Below are positions 16,672 to 26,195 of a stretch of DNA of 64,000 bases, in pieces. The DNA lies in assembly GCF_001306415.1 (NCBI RefSeq), contig NZ_LDJX01000002.1, forward strand, positions 62,001 to 126,000, given 5' to 3'. Position 1 is the stretch's first letter. Every line of letters starts with the position of its first letter. Under the pieces are notes generated by a model that had not been told where the DNA came from, did no database searches, and was given only the letters and a program-made list of their open reading frames with translations. This DNA is from Croceitalea dokdonensis DOKDO 023 (GTDB lineage Bacteria > Bacteroidota > Bacteroidia > Flavobacteriales > Flavobacteriaceae). The translations under genes were made by a program, and so were the position numbers.

Positions 16672-17676
16672 TCATTGCACAAAACCATGTGTTTTGGCAT
16701 GCTTATAAGCTTCCTCAGTTTTGTTGACCAGTAAGAAGGGTACGTCGGTATATTCTTTGAACAGATTTTCAATGCGTTTTATTCGCTTGCTATCGTTCAC
16801 ACTGCGAAGGTAGATGGCCTTAATTCGATTCGGGAATTTTTTTGACACCTCAATGTAAATATCCCCATCTTTTTCTCCACTGTCCCCAATCAAAATAAAC
16901 GGAAGTTCAGGATAGGTTTTCAAGACATTCACAATCTCATGGTATTTGTGGGGCCACTCTCCTGGCTTCTTCCTGGCACGAAAGCTGGCCATTCGCCGTA
17001 GCAAAATTGGTCCTTTTGGAAAATTATTGGTTTTCAGAAATAGTTCCAGATAGCGGTAGAGATTCCATGGGCTATGGCTTACGTAAAATATGGGATTGGC
17101 TGCCTTTCCAGATTTCCCCAAATGCAATTGGTGGTAAAATTCGGCTGTGCCTTCAAGGGCTCTTCTCTTGGTCGCACTTTTAAAAAAGGTATTGAGTATC
17201 AACTTCCATTTCAGGGACGAAACCACGCCAGTATGTAAAATGGTATCATCAATATCACTGATGACCCCAAACGCTGAGGTGGTATGTGGAATCAGCATTT
17301 CTATCGGAAATCGATTCTGGTGCACTACTTCGCGATGCAAGTGCATGTTGGAAAACGAGGCTTCGGCCAACAACCAGCCTTCTTGGTTTATTAATCCTGA
17401 CAAGCCGTCGACCTTTTCATTCAACAAAAAATAGCCATGATCATCCGTGGTCGTGGTCAGACTTTCTCCGTTCGTCAATTTGACGATAAGGTCTGCATGC
17501 TTGATTTCATCGGTTTCAAAACGTTTCCAAGAATTGCGGATAAGATTGAAAAGTCCTTTCTGATTCAAATCAATTTCTTCATCCTCAAGGGCTCGTCCGC
17601 GAAGGTACAATCGCGAAGTAGTACCATAGCTTTGAAAGCCTATGACCTGAAGTTTGTCTTTTTTGAACAGCCCCAT
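16672..17676 (-). CDS. App1-like (DUF2183) phosphatase
   Basis: 334 residues. The C-terminal half is the App1/DUF2183 HAD-like catalytic domain with DIDDT at 141-145 (the DxDxT phosphatase motif) and a later LIGDSGEKDGDIY block. Yeast App1 is a phosphatidate phosphatase; bacterial members are untested in most cases, so lipid phosphate hydrolysis is inference. The N-terminal 130 residues form a beta-rich region (LYLRGRALEDEEI). No signal peptide, so probably cytoplasmic or membrane-peripheral. Convergent with the kinase gene with essentially no gap. Confidence 0.88.
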   Translation of the reverse strand: MGLFKKDKLQVIGFQSYGTTSRLYLRGRALEDEEIDLNQKGLFNLIRNSWKRFETDEIKHADLIVKLTNGESLTTTTDDHGYFLLNEKVDGLSGLINQEGWLLAEASFSNMHLHREVVHQNRFPIEMLIPHTTSAFGVISDIDDTILHTGVVSSLKWKLILNTFFKSATKRRALEGTAEFYHQLHLGKSGKAANPIFYVSHSPWNLYRYLELFLKTNNFPKGPILLRRMASFRARKKPGEWPHKYHEIVNVLKTYPELPFILIGDSGEKDGDIYIEVSKKFPNRIKAIYLRSVNDSKRIKRIENLFKEYTDVPFLLVNKTEEAYKHAKTHGFVQ

Positions 17677-17800
17677 AAAAACAAAGATAACAGGCTTTTG
17701 AAGTGTGTTTTGTGCTTTCGGTTCCTTTTATGTTGCTATTGTAAATAAGAACGGAAGATATCTTTTAACCAGGGTAAAAGATTCGAGTGTTGTTACTATC

Positions 17801-18163
17801 CTAAGACTTATTATTACTATTATATTTTTTTTTTAGTTCTTTCTCAATTAAATAAATCAAAACAATGCAGCCAAATAAGAAATAGCTAACAAAAATTATT
17901 AAGCTCATTCTAATTTCTATATCAAAGATTAATCCAAGCAGGGACATGAAAAAAATTATAATCCCAAAACGAATTAATTGCCTCCCTGCATATTGTTGGG
18001 AGTAATCCCAAATTTCTTTGGATTTCATTGAAGTTTTTGTCCTATAACCATAAAAATGATTAATCTTTTTTGGTGGCTTTTTCACCAAAATATATCCGCT
18101 AATACTTAACAAGGGTCCTAAGAAAAATGGGGCTATAAATAAAATATTATTAGTCTCAATCAT
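17801..18163 (-). CDS. SdpI-like small membrane protein
   Basis: 120 residues, four hydrophobic segments (about 7-26, 65-84, 86-108 and the N-terminal part). The loop NHFYGYRTKTSMKSKEIWDYSQQYAGR matches the GYRT...W...N/Q pattern of the SdpI/YhfL-type integral membrane family (PF13630); SdpI of Bacillus is a toxin-immunity protein, but most relatives have no known role. The coding DNA is clearly richer in A/T than its neighbours (long T and A runs), which hints at separate acquisition. A perfect -7 box is present about 70 bp before the start. Confidence 0.75.
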   Translation of the reverse strand: MIETNNILFIAPFFLGPLLSISGYILVKKPPKKINHFYGYRTKTSMKSKEIWDYSQQYAGRQLIRFGIIIFFMSLLGLIFDIEIRMSLIIFVSYFLFGCIVLIYLIEKELKKKYNSNNKS

Positions 18164-18447
18164 AATTTATTTTTTAAATGCCAAAGGTGTGGTTTAGATT
18201 GTTTAGAAAAAATATTTTATATTGTAGGATTCAAATATATCTTAACTTTTAATCAGTTTAGTTTTTATTGATAAGAACTTCTTCAATCGTGAAAACTCAA
18301 ACTCTCTTTCCAGAGGTTGCAAATACATTATTAGAAGTGCAGTCATTGCAAAGAAAAAACTGAACAAACCATGGACCCATACTAAAGAAAAAAAACGCCT
18401 TTTAGGGTAAGTATGGAGCGTACCTTGACACTTTTTCCTAAAACAAA
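18164..18447. other. AT-rich intergenic region upstream of the SdpI-like gene
   Basis: About 280 bp between the SdpI-like start and the terminator of the pyrophosphatase gene. Contains the promoter box at 18232-18239 and otherwise A/T-rich sequence without a supportable frame or RNA gene. Confidence 0.4.
18232..18239 (-). promoter_or_regulatory. -7 box of the SdpI-like gene
   Basis: Reads TATATTTG on the minus strand, a perfect TAnnTTTG match; the 5' leader would be about 60 nt long. Confidence 0.5.
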
Positions 18448-18477
18448 AAAACCTGCAAAGCGAACTTTGCAGGTTTT
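18448..18477 (-). terminator. Intrinsic terminator of the membrane pyrophosphatase gene
   Basis: Perfect 13-bp stem AAAACCTGCAAAG/CTTTGCAGGTTTT with a 4-nt loop, followed on the minus strand by a T-rich tract (TTTTTTTGTTTT counting the stem end). Lies 45 bp after the stop codon at 18523. Confidence 0.9.
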
Positions 18478-18522
18478 AGTTGATTCAATGACGTTCCGAT
18501 ACATTTGGAAGGTCTAACCTCC

Positions 18523-20904
18523 TTATTCCACGCGTATGGCACTATTGTATGCCTCAACTTGGGCCTTAACCTCTTCCTTGGTAGCTCCGGTAAACTCTTT
18601 TACCGTTTCTTCTACCACGTCCCCATTGGATACGGTGGATGCGATAACCGTGGCTTTATAGGAACCATCTTCCAAACTGTTCATTTCCACAGCTATTTTT
18701 TGCTCCACCTGTTTTTGAACCATTTCCGTAGCTATTTTTTCTTCATTGTAAGCCATCATGGTATCTGCACTAATGGCAATACTTGGTGCAATCACCAAGG
18801 CTACAACGGACATTAATTTTAGTAAGATGTTCAAAGAAGGTCCAGAGGTATCCTTAAAAGGATCACCAACGGTATCACCAACTACGGCGGCCTTATGCGC
18901 CTCCGTACCCTTTCTACCTTGTTCTTCAATCATTTTTTTGGCGTTGTCCCATGCGCCACCAGCATTGGACTGAAAAATAGCCATTAGAACCCCACAAGTG
19001 GTTACACCGGCCAAAAGACCACCTAACATTTCTGCACCACCCAAGAAACCAACGGCAACTGGGACGGCAATGGCCAGTAAACCTGGCAACACCATTTCCT
19101 TAATGGAAGCCTGGGTAGAAATCGCCACGCACTTATCATATTCCGCAACCCCATCCGCAGCATCAAATGTTGCTCTCTGCTCTGGTGTGGCTTTGGACAT
19201 ATCAGAATCAACAGCTCTCATTACTTCCAGGGCCGCTTTTAGTTGTGGAATGTCCCTAAACTGTCTACGAACTTCTTCAATCATCGCCATGGCTGCCCTA
19301 CCTACTGCATTCATGGAAAGTGCAGAGAATACAAATGGCAACATCCCGCCTACCAATAGACCGGCCATAACTGTGGGTTTGGACACATCAATGGCAGCAA
19401 CATTGGCCGTTTGCATAAAGGCAGCAAACAACGCCAAGGCCGTTAAGGCAGCAGAAGCAATTGCAAAACCTTTACCAATGGCAGCCGTTGTATTACCTAC
19501 AGCATCCAATTTATCCGTACGCTCCCTTACCTCCGGCTCTAATTCTGCCATTTCGGCAATACCACCGGCATTGTCAGAAATTGGTCCGTAAGCATCAACA
19601 GCTAATTGAATTCCCGTGTTTGCCAACATCCCTACTGCCGCGATGGCAATACCGTACAAGCCTGCAAAATGGTGGGAAACCAAAATCGCAATGGCGATAA
19701 AAATAATCGGGAACATGGTGGACATCATCCCAACACCTAATCCTGCAATAATAGTGGTTGCAGCGCCCGTTTCTGACTGACGCACAATGGAGTTCACCGG
19801 TTTTGTACCCGTGCCCGTATAATATTCGGTAATTTTTCCAACAGCAAGACCAGCAACAAGACCGGCTACAACAGCCATAAATACCCCAAATGAACCATAT
19901 TCAACCCCGCCAAAAATCCAGCTTTCCGGCAACATATTATCGATGATGAAATAGGAGGCCACCAGCATTAAGGCAGCAGAACCAAATTCACCAATATTAA
20001 GCGCTGTCTGTGGGTTACCACCGTCTTTAACCTTTACAAAGAAAGTACCTATGATAGACATGATAATACCTATCGCGGCCAATACCAAGGGAAGGTAAAC
20101 CGCACCTAAACCGTCAAAAGCACCAGCAAAAGCAGGGATTTGGGTAAAAGCAGCACCCAATACCATGGTTCCTATAATGGAGCCCACATAAGACTCAAAC
20201 AAATCCGCACCCATACCAGCTACGTCACCTACATTGTCTCCAACGTTGTCTGCAATGGTTGCAGGGTTTAAAGGGTGGTCTTCTGGGATACCAGCCTCTA
20301 CCTTACCTACCAAATCCGCGCCAACATCTGCCGCTTTGGTATAAATACCACCGCCCACACGGGCAAAAAGTGCAATAGAAGAAGCACCAAGGGAAAAACC
20401 GGAAAGTACATTAAGCACTTCACCAAGTTCCCAACCTTGTCCACTATAAATCATGAACAAACCGCTTAGCCCCAAAACACCGAGACCTACAACACCAAGA
20501 CCCATGACGGCCCCTCCGGCAAAAGCAACTTCCAAGGCCTTGCCCAAAGAGGTTCTGGCTGCATTGGTGGTACGAACGTTTGCTTTAGTGGCAACTTTCA
20601 TCCCTATAAAACCCGCTAAGGCAGAACAGATGGCACCTACGATAAACGAAACGGCAACCATTCCATTGGAGCCAACCTCATTGCTTCCTTTAAAAAATAA
20701 AAGGATAGCGACAGCGGCAACAAAAACAGAAAGAATTTTGTACTCCGCTTTCAAGAAAGACATTGCCCCATCCGCGATATTTTTGGCGATACGGGCCATT
20801 TTAGCATCACCAACCTCTTGTTTGGATACCCAGCCGCTTTTAATAAAAACGTACACTAGTGCCAAAATGCCAAAGGCAGGCAAAAACTTTACGATTAATT
20901 CCAT
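18523..20904 (-). CDS. hppA: K+-dependent membrane-bound pyrophosphatase (ion pump)
   Basis: 793 residues with about 16 membrane helices. Signature [19 protein letters not shown] is followed by the metal-binding repeat [19 protein letters not shown], and a C-terminal [15 protein letters not shown] block completes the active site. The [10 protein letters not shown] segment has Ala where K+-independent enzymes have Lys, so it should need K+. It hydrolyses pyrophosphate and pumps H+ and/or Na+ across the inner membrane; the ion is not settled by eye. The last 70 residues ([17 protein letters not shown] onward) are an extra periplasmic-like tail after the final helix. The soluble pyrophosphatase gene is directly upstream. 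Confidence 0.96.
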   Translation of the reverse strand: MELIVKFLPAFGILALVYVFIKSGWVSKQEVGDAKMARIAKNIADGAMSFLKAEYKILSVFVAAVAILLFFKGSNEVGSNGMVAVSFIVGAICSALAGFIGMKVATKANVRTTNAARTSLGKALEVAFAGGAVMGLGVVGLGVLGLSGLFMIYSGQGWELGEVLNVLSGFSLGASSIALFARVGGGIYTKAADVGADLVGKVEAGIPEDHPLNPATIADNVGDNVGDVAGMGADLFESYVGSIIGTMVLGAAFTQIPAFAGAFDGLGAVYLPLVLAAIGIIMSIIGTFFVKVKDGGNPQTALNIGEFGSAALMLVASYFIIDNMLPESWIFGGVEYGSFGVFMAVVAGLVAGLAVGKITEYYTGTGTKPVNSIVRQSETGAATTIIAGLGVGMMSTMFPIIFIAIAILVSHHFAGLYGIAIAAVGMLANTGIQLAVDAYGPISDNAGGIAEMAELEPEVRERTDKLDAVGNTTAAIGKGFAIASAALTALALFAAFMQTANVAAIDVSKPTVMAGLLVGGMLPFVFSALSMNAVGRAAMAMIEEVRRQFRDIPQLKAALEVMRAVDSDMSKATPEQRATFDAADGVAEYDKCVAISTQASIKEMVLPGLLAIAVPVAVGFLGGAEMLGGLLAGVTTCGVLMAIFQSNAGGAWDNAKKMIEEQGRKGTEAHKAAVVGDTVGDPFKDTSGPSLNILLKLMSVVALVIAPSIAISADTMMAYNEEKIATEMVQKQVEQKIAVEMNSLEDGSYKATVIASTVSNGDVVEETVKEFTGATKEEVKAQVEAYNSAIRVE

Positions 20905-20937
20905 AATTATTAGTTATTTATAGTTTTTAGAGTGGCG

Positions 20938-20945
20938 CAAATGTA
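20938..20945 (-). promoter_or_regulatory. -7 box of hppA
   Basis: Reads TACATTTG on the minus strand, a perfect TAnnTTTG match, about 33 bp before the start codon and just downstream of the ppa terminator, so hppA is transcribed separately from ppa. Confidence 0.6.
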
Positions 20946-20966
20946 GTAAAACACCCAGTAATAAAA

Positions 20967-20995
20967 AAAGCATCCCACGAAGTGTGGAATGCTTT
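20967..20995 (-). terminator. Intrinsic terminator of ppa
   Basis: AAAGCAT/ATGCTTT and CCAC/GTGG stem with one mismatch and a 5-nt loop, followed on the minus strand by TTTTTTT. It lies 28 bp after the ppa stop. Confidence 0.85.
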
Positions 20996-21022
20996 AAAAA
21001 TCCTTATAGGTTTACGGGTCAA

Positions 21023-21550
21023 TTAAATCACAAAAGTGCGCTTCTTTTTGTGCTCGCTATCCTCATAACGCTTAACGCACTCTATGTATATTTTTTTGGC
21101 TTCCTCTGCATCTCCCCATCCACCGGTATCCACCTTTTTCTTTTCCAAATCTTTATAGACTTGGAAGAAATGCTCTATTTCCTTAAGCCTATGGGGGTTT
21201 AAATCGGCAATATCATTTCTTTTATTCCAAATGGGATCGGAGACCGGCACACAGATAATTTTTTCATCGGGTCCTTTTTCATCGGTCATATGAAAAACCC
21301 CTATGGGTTTCACCTCCATGACCACCATGGGATAGGTAGGCTCCGTGCCCATGACCAGCACATCTAGCGGATCTTTATCCAATGCCAAAGTTTCTGGAAT
21401 AAAACCGTAGTCCCCTGGATACATCATAGAGGAGAAGAGGGTTCTATCGAACCTGATTTTGTTTAGGGTAAAATCATATTCGTACTTATTTCTACTTCCT
21501 TTTGGAATTTCTATCAACACATCAAACGACGTCACTTCTTCAATACTCAT
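21023..21550 (-). CDS. ppa: Inorganic pyrophosphatase, soluble family I
   Basis: 175 residues, family I fold: EIPKGSRNKYEYD, MYPGDYGFIP and the DKDPLDVLVMG metal-binding loop are all present, as is the Lys/Tyr pair near the C-terminus (KKIYIECVKRYED). It hydrolyses cytoplasmic pyrophosphate and so competes with the adjacent membrane pyrophosphatase, which conserves part of that energy. Each gene has its own -7 box and terminator, which would allow independent control. Confidence 0.96.
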   Translation of the reverse strand: MSIEEVTSFDVLIEIPKGSRNKYEYDFTLNKIRFDRTLFSSMMYPGDYGFIPETLALDKDPLDVLVMGTEPTYPMVVMEVKPIGVFHMTDEKGPDEKIICVPVSDPIWNKRNDIADLNPHRLKEIEHFFQVYKDLEKKKVDTGGWGDAEEAKKIYIECVKRYEDSEHKKKRTFVI

Positions 21551-21573
21551 ACACTAATTTTTATTACTACGTA

Positions 21574-21581
21574 CAAAATTA
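21574..21581 (-). promoter_or_regulatory. -7 box of ppa
   Basis: Reads TAATTTTG on the minus strand, a perfect TAnnTTTG match, 24 bp before the start codon. Confidence 0.55.
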
Positions 21582-21647
21582 CGTTTAGCTAACGGAATGA
21601 GCGTGAAGATAGTATTAAGAATGTAAGGTATTACTGTAATCCCTAGC

Positions 21648-24146
21648 CTAAAAGCTAAACCCAAAGGAGCCGGTGACCCCAAAAGGTCTTGCGTTAGGGG
21701 CATCCAAATAATTTCCCCTAAAGTTAAAATCTATCCTAAATACCTTAAAAATATTGCCTACCCCAAAAGAATATTCATAGTAGGGCGCTGCATCTGGAGC
21801 CAATAGCGGTATGTTGGTGGGGGAACTTAGTGCGATATTAGCTTGGGAAATAGTGCCCCAAGCCGCCCTAAAACCCATAATTTCCCTGAGGTTAAGTTTG
21901 CGCAATAACGGAATCCGGGAAAACAGACGGCCGTTAAAATTATGCTCTAGGTGCATAGTGGCGTAGGTATCGGTGACAAACTCATAAAAATCTAGGTTCG
22001 GAAAGGTATTGTAAATGGTGAACAAGGTCTGGTTGCCCGGTATTACGCTTAACAGACCTAAGGGCACCTCCCCAAAGGTCTTGCCCAATTCCACGGTACT
22101 GGTCAACCTTCCCAATCCGCCCAGCTGCCACGGTTGTGTGTAGGAAAACTGTAAACGGCTGTAATCAAAATCACTTTCCAAAAACCCTTGCAGCCCTGCG
22201 GTATAATTTAACAACAACGTACTGTAATTACTGTTCACGTCATAACGTTCCACCCCATAGCCAATAGTCTTTTTTCCGGGAGTGTACACCAAGGTGGTAT
22301 TAATGTCAAACTGTTTAATTTCCGATGCTATTCCCGTTGGTGAAGTTGGATCTATAAAATCCAAACTAAAGTCTTCTGGCAAGGCAGACCTAAGATTTCT
22401 GAAGGATGCCCCTACCGAAACCCTGAAATTTTGGACCGGTTCCATCTCAATATTGGCCACTGCTAAATTAATGTTGGTCAAACGGTTATTGTTACCCACG
22501 GTCACCAAAGCGGAGGAGGCAATACTCCTGCCCAAAACATCCGTGGTACTGGTTAGGGTGATGCCTAACTGTTCCACATCCCTGCGATGCCCCCCTGACA
22601 AAATAAGGCGGCTCTTGCGGTCCAGCATAAATTTACCGGACAACCCATGCTTAAACCGTCTATCCATGAAACCATAGGCGCCATAACCTTCCAAACGCCA
22701 TTGATCGTTTTGACTAAAAAAGGTTCTTGCCCCGGCCCTTAAACGCACCCCTTCCGCATCGTTAAATCCAAAAGTGCTGTAAAGGTCACCAATATCAAGG
22801 TTCCATTTATCAATTTCTACATACCCAGATGCCAAAATACTGGCCATATTATAGAAGGTATTGAACTTAGGCACCGTCTTTAAGGTATCCAACAGTTTAA
22901 AAATCCCAGACTCATCCTCATTTAATTGTTCCAATCTTGCATTGCCCCAAAAGGTACTATCCCGCTGAAATACCCTAGGGTCATAAGGGTCAGAAACGGT
23001 TTTGTAGAACTTTTCCGGCAGGTCTGTATTAAAATTATAATGATCGTAGACCGTTGTCCTTTTTCCATAGACCCCCTTGGATTCCTCCTTTTTGGATAGC
23101 GCAAAATCACTGAGCATATAATCCCGTTTCAGAAGAAAAACAGAATCGCTCACCACCTCAAAATCCTGTTCTATATACACTTCTTTTATCCAATTGATAT
23201 TGGCGCTTTTGGTCACCTCTAGGTTTATTTTTTTTATGGCGAAGGTGGTATCATTTACCCAAAAATCACCTTTAAACGTAAGCTCATTGTTTCGTCTTGG
23301 ATAATAAATGATATTATAGCACCACTTGTGGTCTATATACGCACTATCGGACAAGACGTAATTGTAAGTATCTATACCTGTTTTGGAAAGTGGACTCGTA
23401 AAACTCTTACTAAAAAACTTTAGATAATTGTCATAAATGTTATAATCCGTGTACAAATCTTCTATAAAAGCGGTGATGGCTTGGTTGCCCCCAAAACCTG
23501 AACTTTTATTGCCTTGAACTTCCACTTTTTCCAAATTATACCGGTTATCCCCATACACTTTGGAGGCCACCTCGTTCAAAAAAATCGGCAGATAAGTCTT
23601 GCCGGTGATTCTAGAGGTATCCAAATCTTGGAACACAAACTCCAGCCCTTTAAAAACCTTACTTTTTATAAGCGCACTATCAATGGTATTAAGATCAAAC
23701 TCAATTTTTTCATATTTATCATAGGCGTAACTTTGGTATTTCTTAAGGCCATTTTCCCTTTTCTTGGCCCATATTTTTCTAAGAATGGCTATGGCAGGGT
23801 TATTTTTCTTGGATTGTTTCCCGGTATAGACCACTACTTCACCAAGGGCTTGGGCCGCATCTACAAGTACTATGGCAAGATCATAGTTCACTTTTTTCAC
23901 TAACGGGATTTCCCTAGTCTCATAGCCAATAAAGGAAACCACCAAGGTATCATAGGTTTGCTCAGACTCCAAATAAAAGCGGCCGTTATCATTACTAATG
24001 GTGCCTTCAGAAGAATTCTTAAAAACAATATTTGCAAAAGCGACAGGTTCCCCAGACCCGTCCGTCACCAAACCGCTTACTTTGCTTTGGCCAAAACCAA
24101 AAACATGGCAACATAGGATGATAAGGATAACCAAGGGTTGTTTCAT
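21648..24146 (-). CDS. DUF5686 outer-membrane protein with carboxypeptidase-regulatory-like domain
   Basis: 832 residues from ATG at 24146, chosen because MKQPLVILIILCCHVFGFGQ is a clean signal peptide; a frame starting 7 codons earlier is also open. Residues about 22-100 are a CarboxypepD_reg-like beta-sandwich (GLVTDGSGEPVAFANIVF, FIGYETREI), as in TonB-dependent receptors. The rest matches DUF5686 and ends in a predicted beta-barrel with a terminal aromatic (FGVTGSFGFSF). It has no plug domain and so is not a SusC protein. Function unknown. It lies 100 bp behind pdhB, an arrangement I believe is shared by other flavobacteria. Confidence 0.88.
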   Translation of the reverse strand: MKQPLVILIILCCHVFGFGQSKVSGLVTDGSGEPVAFANIVFKNSSEGTISNDNGRFYLESEQTYDTLVVSFIGYETREIPLVKKVNYDLAIVLVDAAQALGEVVVYTGKQSKKNNPAIAILRKIWAKKRENGLKKYQSYAYDKYEKIEFDLNTIDSALIKSKVFKGLEFVFQDLDTSRITGKTYLPIFLNEVASKVYGDNRYNLEKVEVQGNKSSGFGGNQAITAFIEDLYTDYNIYDNYLKFFSKSFTSPLSKTGIDTYNYVLSDSAYIDHKWCYNIIYYPRRNNELTFKGDFWVNDTTFAIKKINLEVTKSANINWIKEVYIEQDFEVVSDSVFLLKRDYMLSDFALSKKEESKGVYGKRTTVYDHYNFNTDLPEKFYKTVSDPYDPRVFQRDSTFWGNARLEQLNEDESGIFKLLDTLKTVPKFNTFYNMASILASGYVEIDKWNLDIGDLYSTFGFNDAEGVRLRAGARTFFSQNDQWRLEGYGAYGFMDRRFKHGLSGKFMLDRKSRLILSGGHRRDVEQLGITLTSTTDVLGRSIASSALVTVGNNNRLTNINLAVANIEMEPVQNFRVSVGASFRNLRSALPEDFSLDFIDPTSPTGIASEIKQFDINTTLVYTPGKKTIGYGVERYDVNSNYSTLLLNYTAGLQGFLESDFDYSRLQFSYTQPWQLGGLGRLTSTVELGKTFGEVPLGLLSVIPGNQTLFTIYNTFPNLDFYEFVTDTYATMHLEHNFNGRLFSRIPLLRKLNLREIMGFRAAWGTISQANIALSSPTNIPLLAPDAAPYYEYSFGVGNIFKVFRIDFNFRGNYLDAPNARPFGVTGSFGFSF

Positions 24147-24214
24147 GTCAATTTTACTCCCGAACACGATGAAATAGATGCTTTACATTAAGTGGAACCA
24201 TTTATCAAAAACAA

Positions 24215-24242
24215 AGCCCCGCCAACATTTGTCGGCGAGGCT
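24215..24242 (-). terminator. Intrinsic terminator of pdhB
   Basis: GC-rich 12-bp stem with one mismatch pair (GCCTCGCCGAC against GTTGGCGGGGC on the minus strand), then TTTGTTTTT. It lies 22 bp after the pdhB stop, so the DUF5686 gene needs its own promoter or readthrough. Confidence 0.85.
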
Positions 24243-24264
24243 ATTATAACTTACGTAGTACATT

Positions 24265-25245
24265 TTAGCTTTTGTACATCACCTTCTTCACGCCTTTGAT
24301 GACATCCCCACTATTGGGCAACCATTCTTCCAACAAAACTGGGGAATAGGGTGCTGGGGTATCTGCCGTGTTGATTTTAACCACTGGGGCATCCAGATAG
24401 TCAAACGCCTTATCTTGGACATGGTAGATGATTTCGGTGGCCACATTACCAAAGGGCCAAGCTTCTTCTAGGATGACCAAACGATTGGTTTTCTTCACGG
24501 AATTAATGATACAATCAATATCCATGGGCCTCACGGTGCGCAAATCAATGATTTCGCAGCTAATTCCTTCTTTTTCCAATTCATCGGCAGCTTTGTAGGC
24601 CTCTTTAATGATTTTTCCAAAGGAAACGATGGTAACATCGGTGCCAGCCCTTTTAATATCGGCTACGCCCAATGGAATGGTATACTCGCCTTCCGGAACT
24701 TCCCCTTTATCCCCATACATTTGTTCAGACTCCATAAAAATTACGGGGTCGTCATCGCGTATAGATGCTTTTAACAATCCTTTGGCATCGGCGGGGTTGG
24801 AAGGAACCACCACCTTTAGGCCTGGGCAGTTGGCATACCAACTTTCAAAAGCCTGCGAGTGGGTTGCGGCCAATTGCCCAGCAGACGCTGTAGGACCCCT
24901 AAATACAATGGGACAAGCAAATTGGCCACCAGACATTTGCCGTATCTTGGCGGCGTTGTTTATAATTTGGTCAATACCTACCAAGGAAAAATTGAAGGTC
25001 ATAAATTCTATGATGGGCCTATTGCCCAACATGGCAGAACCAACGCCTATGCCGGCAAAACCAAGCTCGGAAATGGGGGTGTCCACTACCCTTTCCGGAC
25101 CAAACTCATCCAACATTCCTTTGGAAGCCTTGTAGGCACCATTATACTCAGCGACTTCCTCGCCCATTAAATAAATGGTATCGTCCAAACGCATTTCTTC
25201 TGACATCGCCTCGCAAATGGCTTCCCTAAATTGTAGTGTCTTCAT
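24265..25245 (-). CDS. pdhB: Pyruvate dehydrogenase E1 component, beta subunit
   Basis: 326 residues, transketolase-like pyrimidine-binding domain plus C-terminal domain. Motifs GEEVAEYNGAYK at about 29-40, FRGPTASAGQLAATHSQAFE and EEAWPFGNVATEI fit E1-beta of pyruvate dehydrogenase. E1-alpha and E2 are not next to it, which is common in flavobacteria. The related branched-chain oxo-acid E1-beta is the alternative; the ThDP-side residues here look like the pyruvate enzyme. A good Shine-Dalgarno sequence (AGGAGAGG) precedes the start, unusual in this phylum. Confidence 0.93.
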   Translation of the reverse strand: MKTLQFREAICEAMSEEMRLDDTIYLMGEEVAEYNGAYKASKGMLDEFGPERVVDTPISELGFAGIGVGSAMLGNRPIIEFMTFNFSLVGIDQIINNAAKIRQMSGGQFACPIVFRGPTASAGQLAATHSQAFESWYANCPGLKVVVPSNPADAKGLLKASIRDDDPVIFMESEQMYGDKGEVPEGEYTIPLGVADIKRAGTDVTIVSFGKIIKEAYKAADELEKEGISCEIIDLRTVRPMDIDCIINSVKKTNRLVILEEAWPFGNVATEIIYHVQDKAFDYLDAPVVKINTADTPAPYSPVLLEEWLPNSGDVIKGVKKVMYKS

Positions 25246-25291
25246 AAATTTCCTCTCCTAGATTAAGATTCTGTCGCTTTAAAAACGCAAG

Positions 25292-25299
25292 CAAAAATA
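25292..25299 (-). promoter_or_regulatory. -7 box of pdhB
   Basis: Reads TATTTTTG on the minus strand, a perfect TAnnTTTG match, about 47 bp before the start codon. Confidence 0.55.
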
Positions 25300-25347
25300 G
25301 GAAATATTACAGCAAACTATACGGCATACTTTTTAAAAAAACTTGAA

Positions 25348-25375
25348 AAATTTACTATGCATGCATAGTAAATTT
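25348..25375. promoter_or_regulatory. Perfect 28-bp palindrome, operator before etfB
   Basis: AAATTTACTATGCA is followed directly by its exact complement, 14 bp per arm, no spacer. It overlaps the expected -33 position of the etfB promoter (-7 box at 25389), so a bound dimer should block it; it is also about 50 bp upstream of the pdhB -7 box. The central TATGCATGCATA recurs in a second palindrome at 53704-53719. Perfect symmetry suggests a MarR- or TetR-type dimer (inference). Confidence 0.7.
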
Positions 25376-25388
25376 AGGATTGTTTCAG

Positions 25389-25396
25389 TATCTTTG
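25389..25396 (+). promoter_or_regulatory. -7 box of etfBA
   Basis: Reads TATCTTTG, a perfect TAnnTTTG match, 22 bp before the etfB start codon at 25419 and 13 bp after the palindrome. Confidence 0.65.
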
Positions 25397-25418
25397 ACAG
25401 AGAAAAATTGAAATCATT

Positions 25419-26165
25419 ATGAAGATTCTTGTTTGCATAAGTAATGTACCGGACACTACTTCAAAAATAAACTTTACCGAAGGAGATACTAAATTTGATA
25501 CCAATGGGGTACAATTTGTCATTAATCCGAACGATGAATTTGGTCTAACACGGGCCATGTGGTTCAAAGAAAAGCAGGGTGCTACCGTGCATGTTGCCAC
25601 GGTTGGCGGAGCGCAAACGGAACCTACCATAAGAAAGGCACTGGCCATTGGTGCAGATGAGGCCATCCGCATCAACGCAGAACCTACAGACGGTTTTTTT
25701 GTGGCCAGGCAATTAGCAGAAGTAGCCAAAAATGGGGGTTACGATTTAATTATTGCCGGACGTGAATCCATAGATTACAACGGGGGCATGGTACCGGGCA
25801 TTATTGCCACCCTTTTGGACATGAATTTTGTGAACACCTGTGTTTCCCTAGAAATTGAGGGTACGGATGCCAAAGCCGTGAGGGAAATAGATGGGGGGAA
25901 TGAAACCATCGCAACTTCCCTGCCCTTGGTTATTGGTGGACAAAAAGGACTGGTGGAAGAAAGTGATTTACGCATCCCTAATATGAGGGGAATCATGATG
26001 GCAAGAAAAAAAGCCTTACATGTTGTGGAGGCCACAGATGCACCAACAATGACAGCCGATGTAAAATTTGAAAAACCAGCGGCCAAAGGACCCGTGAAAT
26101 TGGTTGATGCAGGGAATATTGATGAATTGATCAGCTTATTGCACAATGAAGCCAAAGCTATTTAA
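25419..26165 (+). CDS. etfB: Electron transfer flavoprotein, beta subunit
   Basis: 248 residues. KILVCISNVPDT at the N-terminus, ATVGGAQTEPTIRKALAIGADEA, and the recognition segment GRESIDYNGGMVPG followed by DLRIPNMRGIMMARKK, which matches the ETF-beta signature for docking on acyl-CoA dehydrogenases. With EtfA it carries electrons from acyl-CoA dehydrogenases (fatty acid and branched-chain amino acid oxidation) to ETF-quinone oxidoreductase. 30 bp before etfA, same operon. Behind a perfect palindromic operator. Confidence 0.96.
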   Translation: MKILVCISNVPDTTSKINFTEGDTKFDTNGVQFVINPNDEFGLTRAMWFKEKQGATVHVATVGGAQTEPTIRKALAIGADEAIRINAEPTDGFFVARQLAEVAKNGGYDLIIAGRESIDYNGGMVPGIIATLLDMNFVNTCVSLEIEGTDAKAVREIDGGNETIATSLPLVIGGQKGLVEESDLRIPNMRGIMMARKKALHVVEATDAPTMTADVKFEKPAAKGPVKLVDAGNIDELISLLHNEAKAI

Positions 26166-26195
26166 AAGGCCACGTTTAACGATAAAAGAAAAGAT

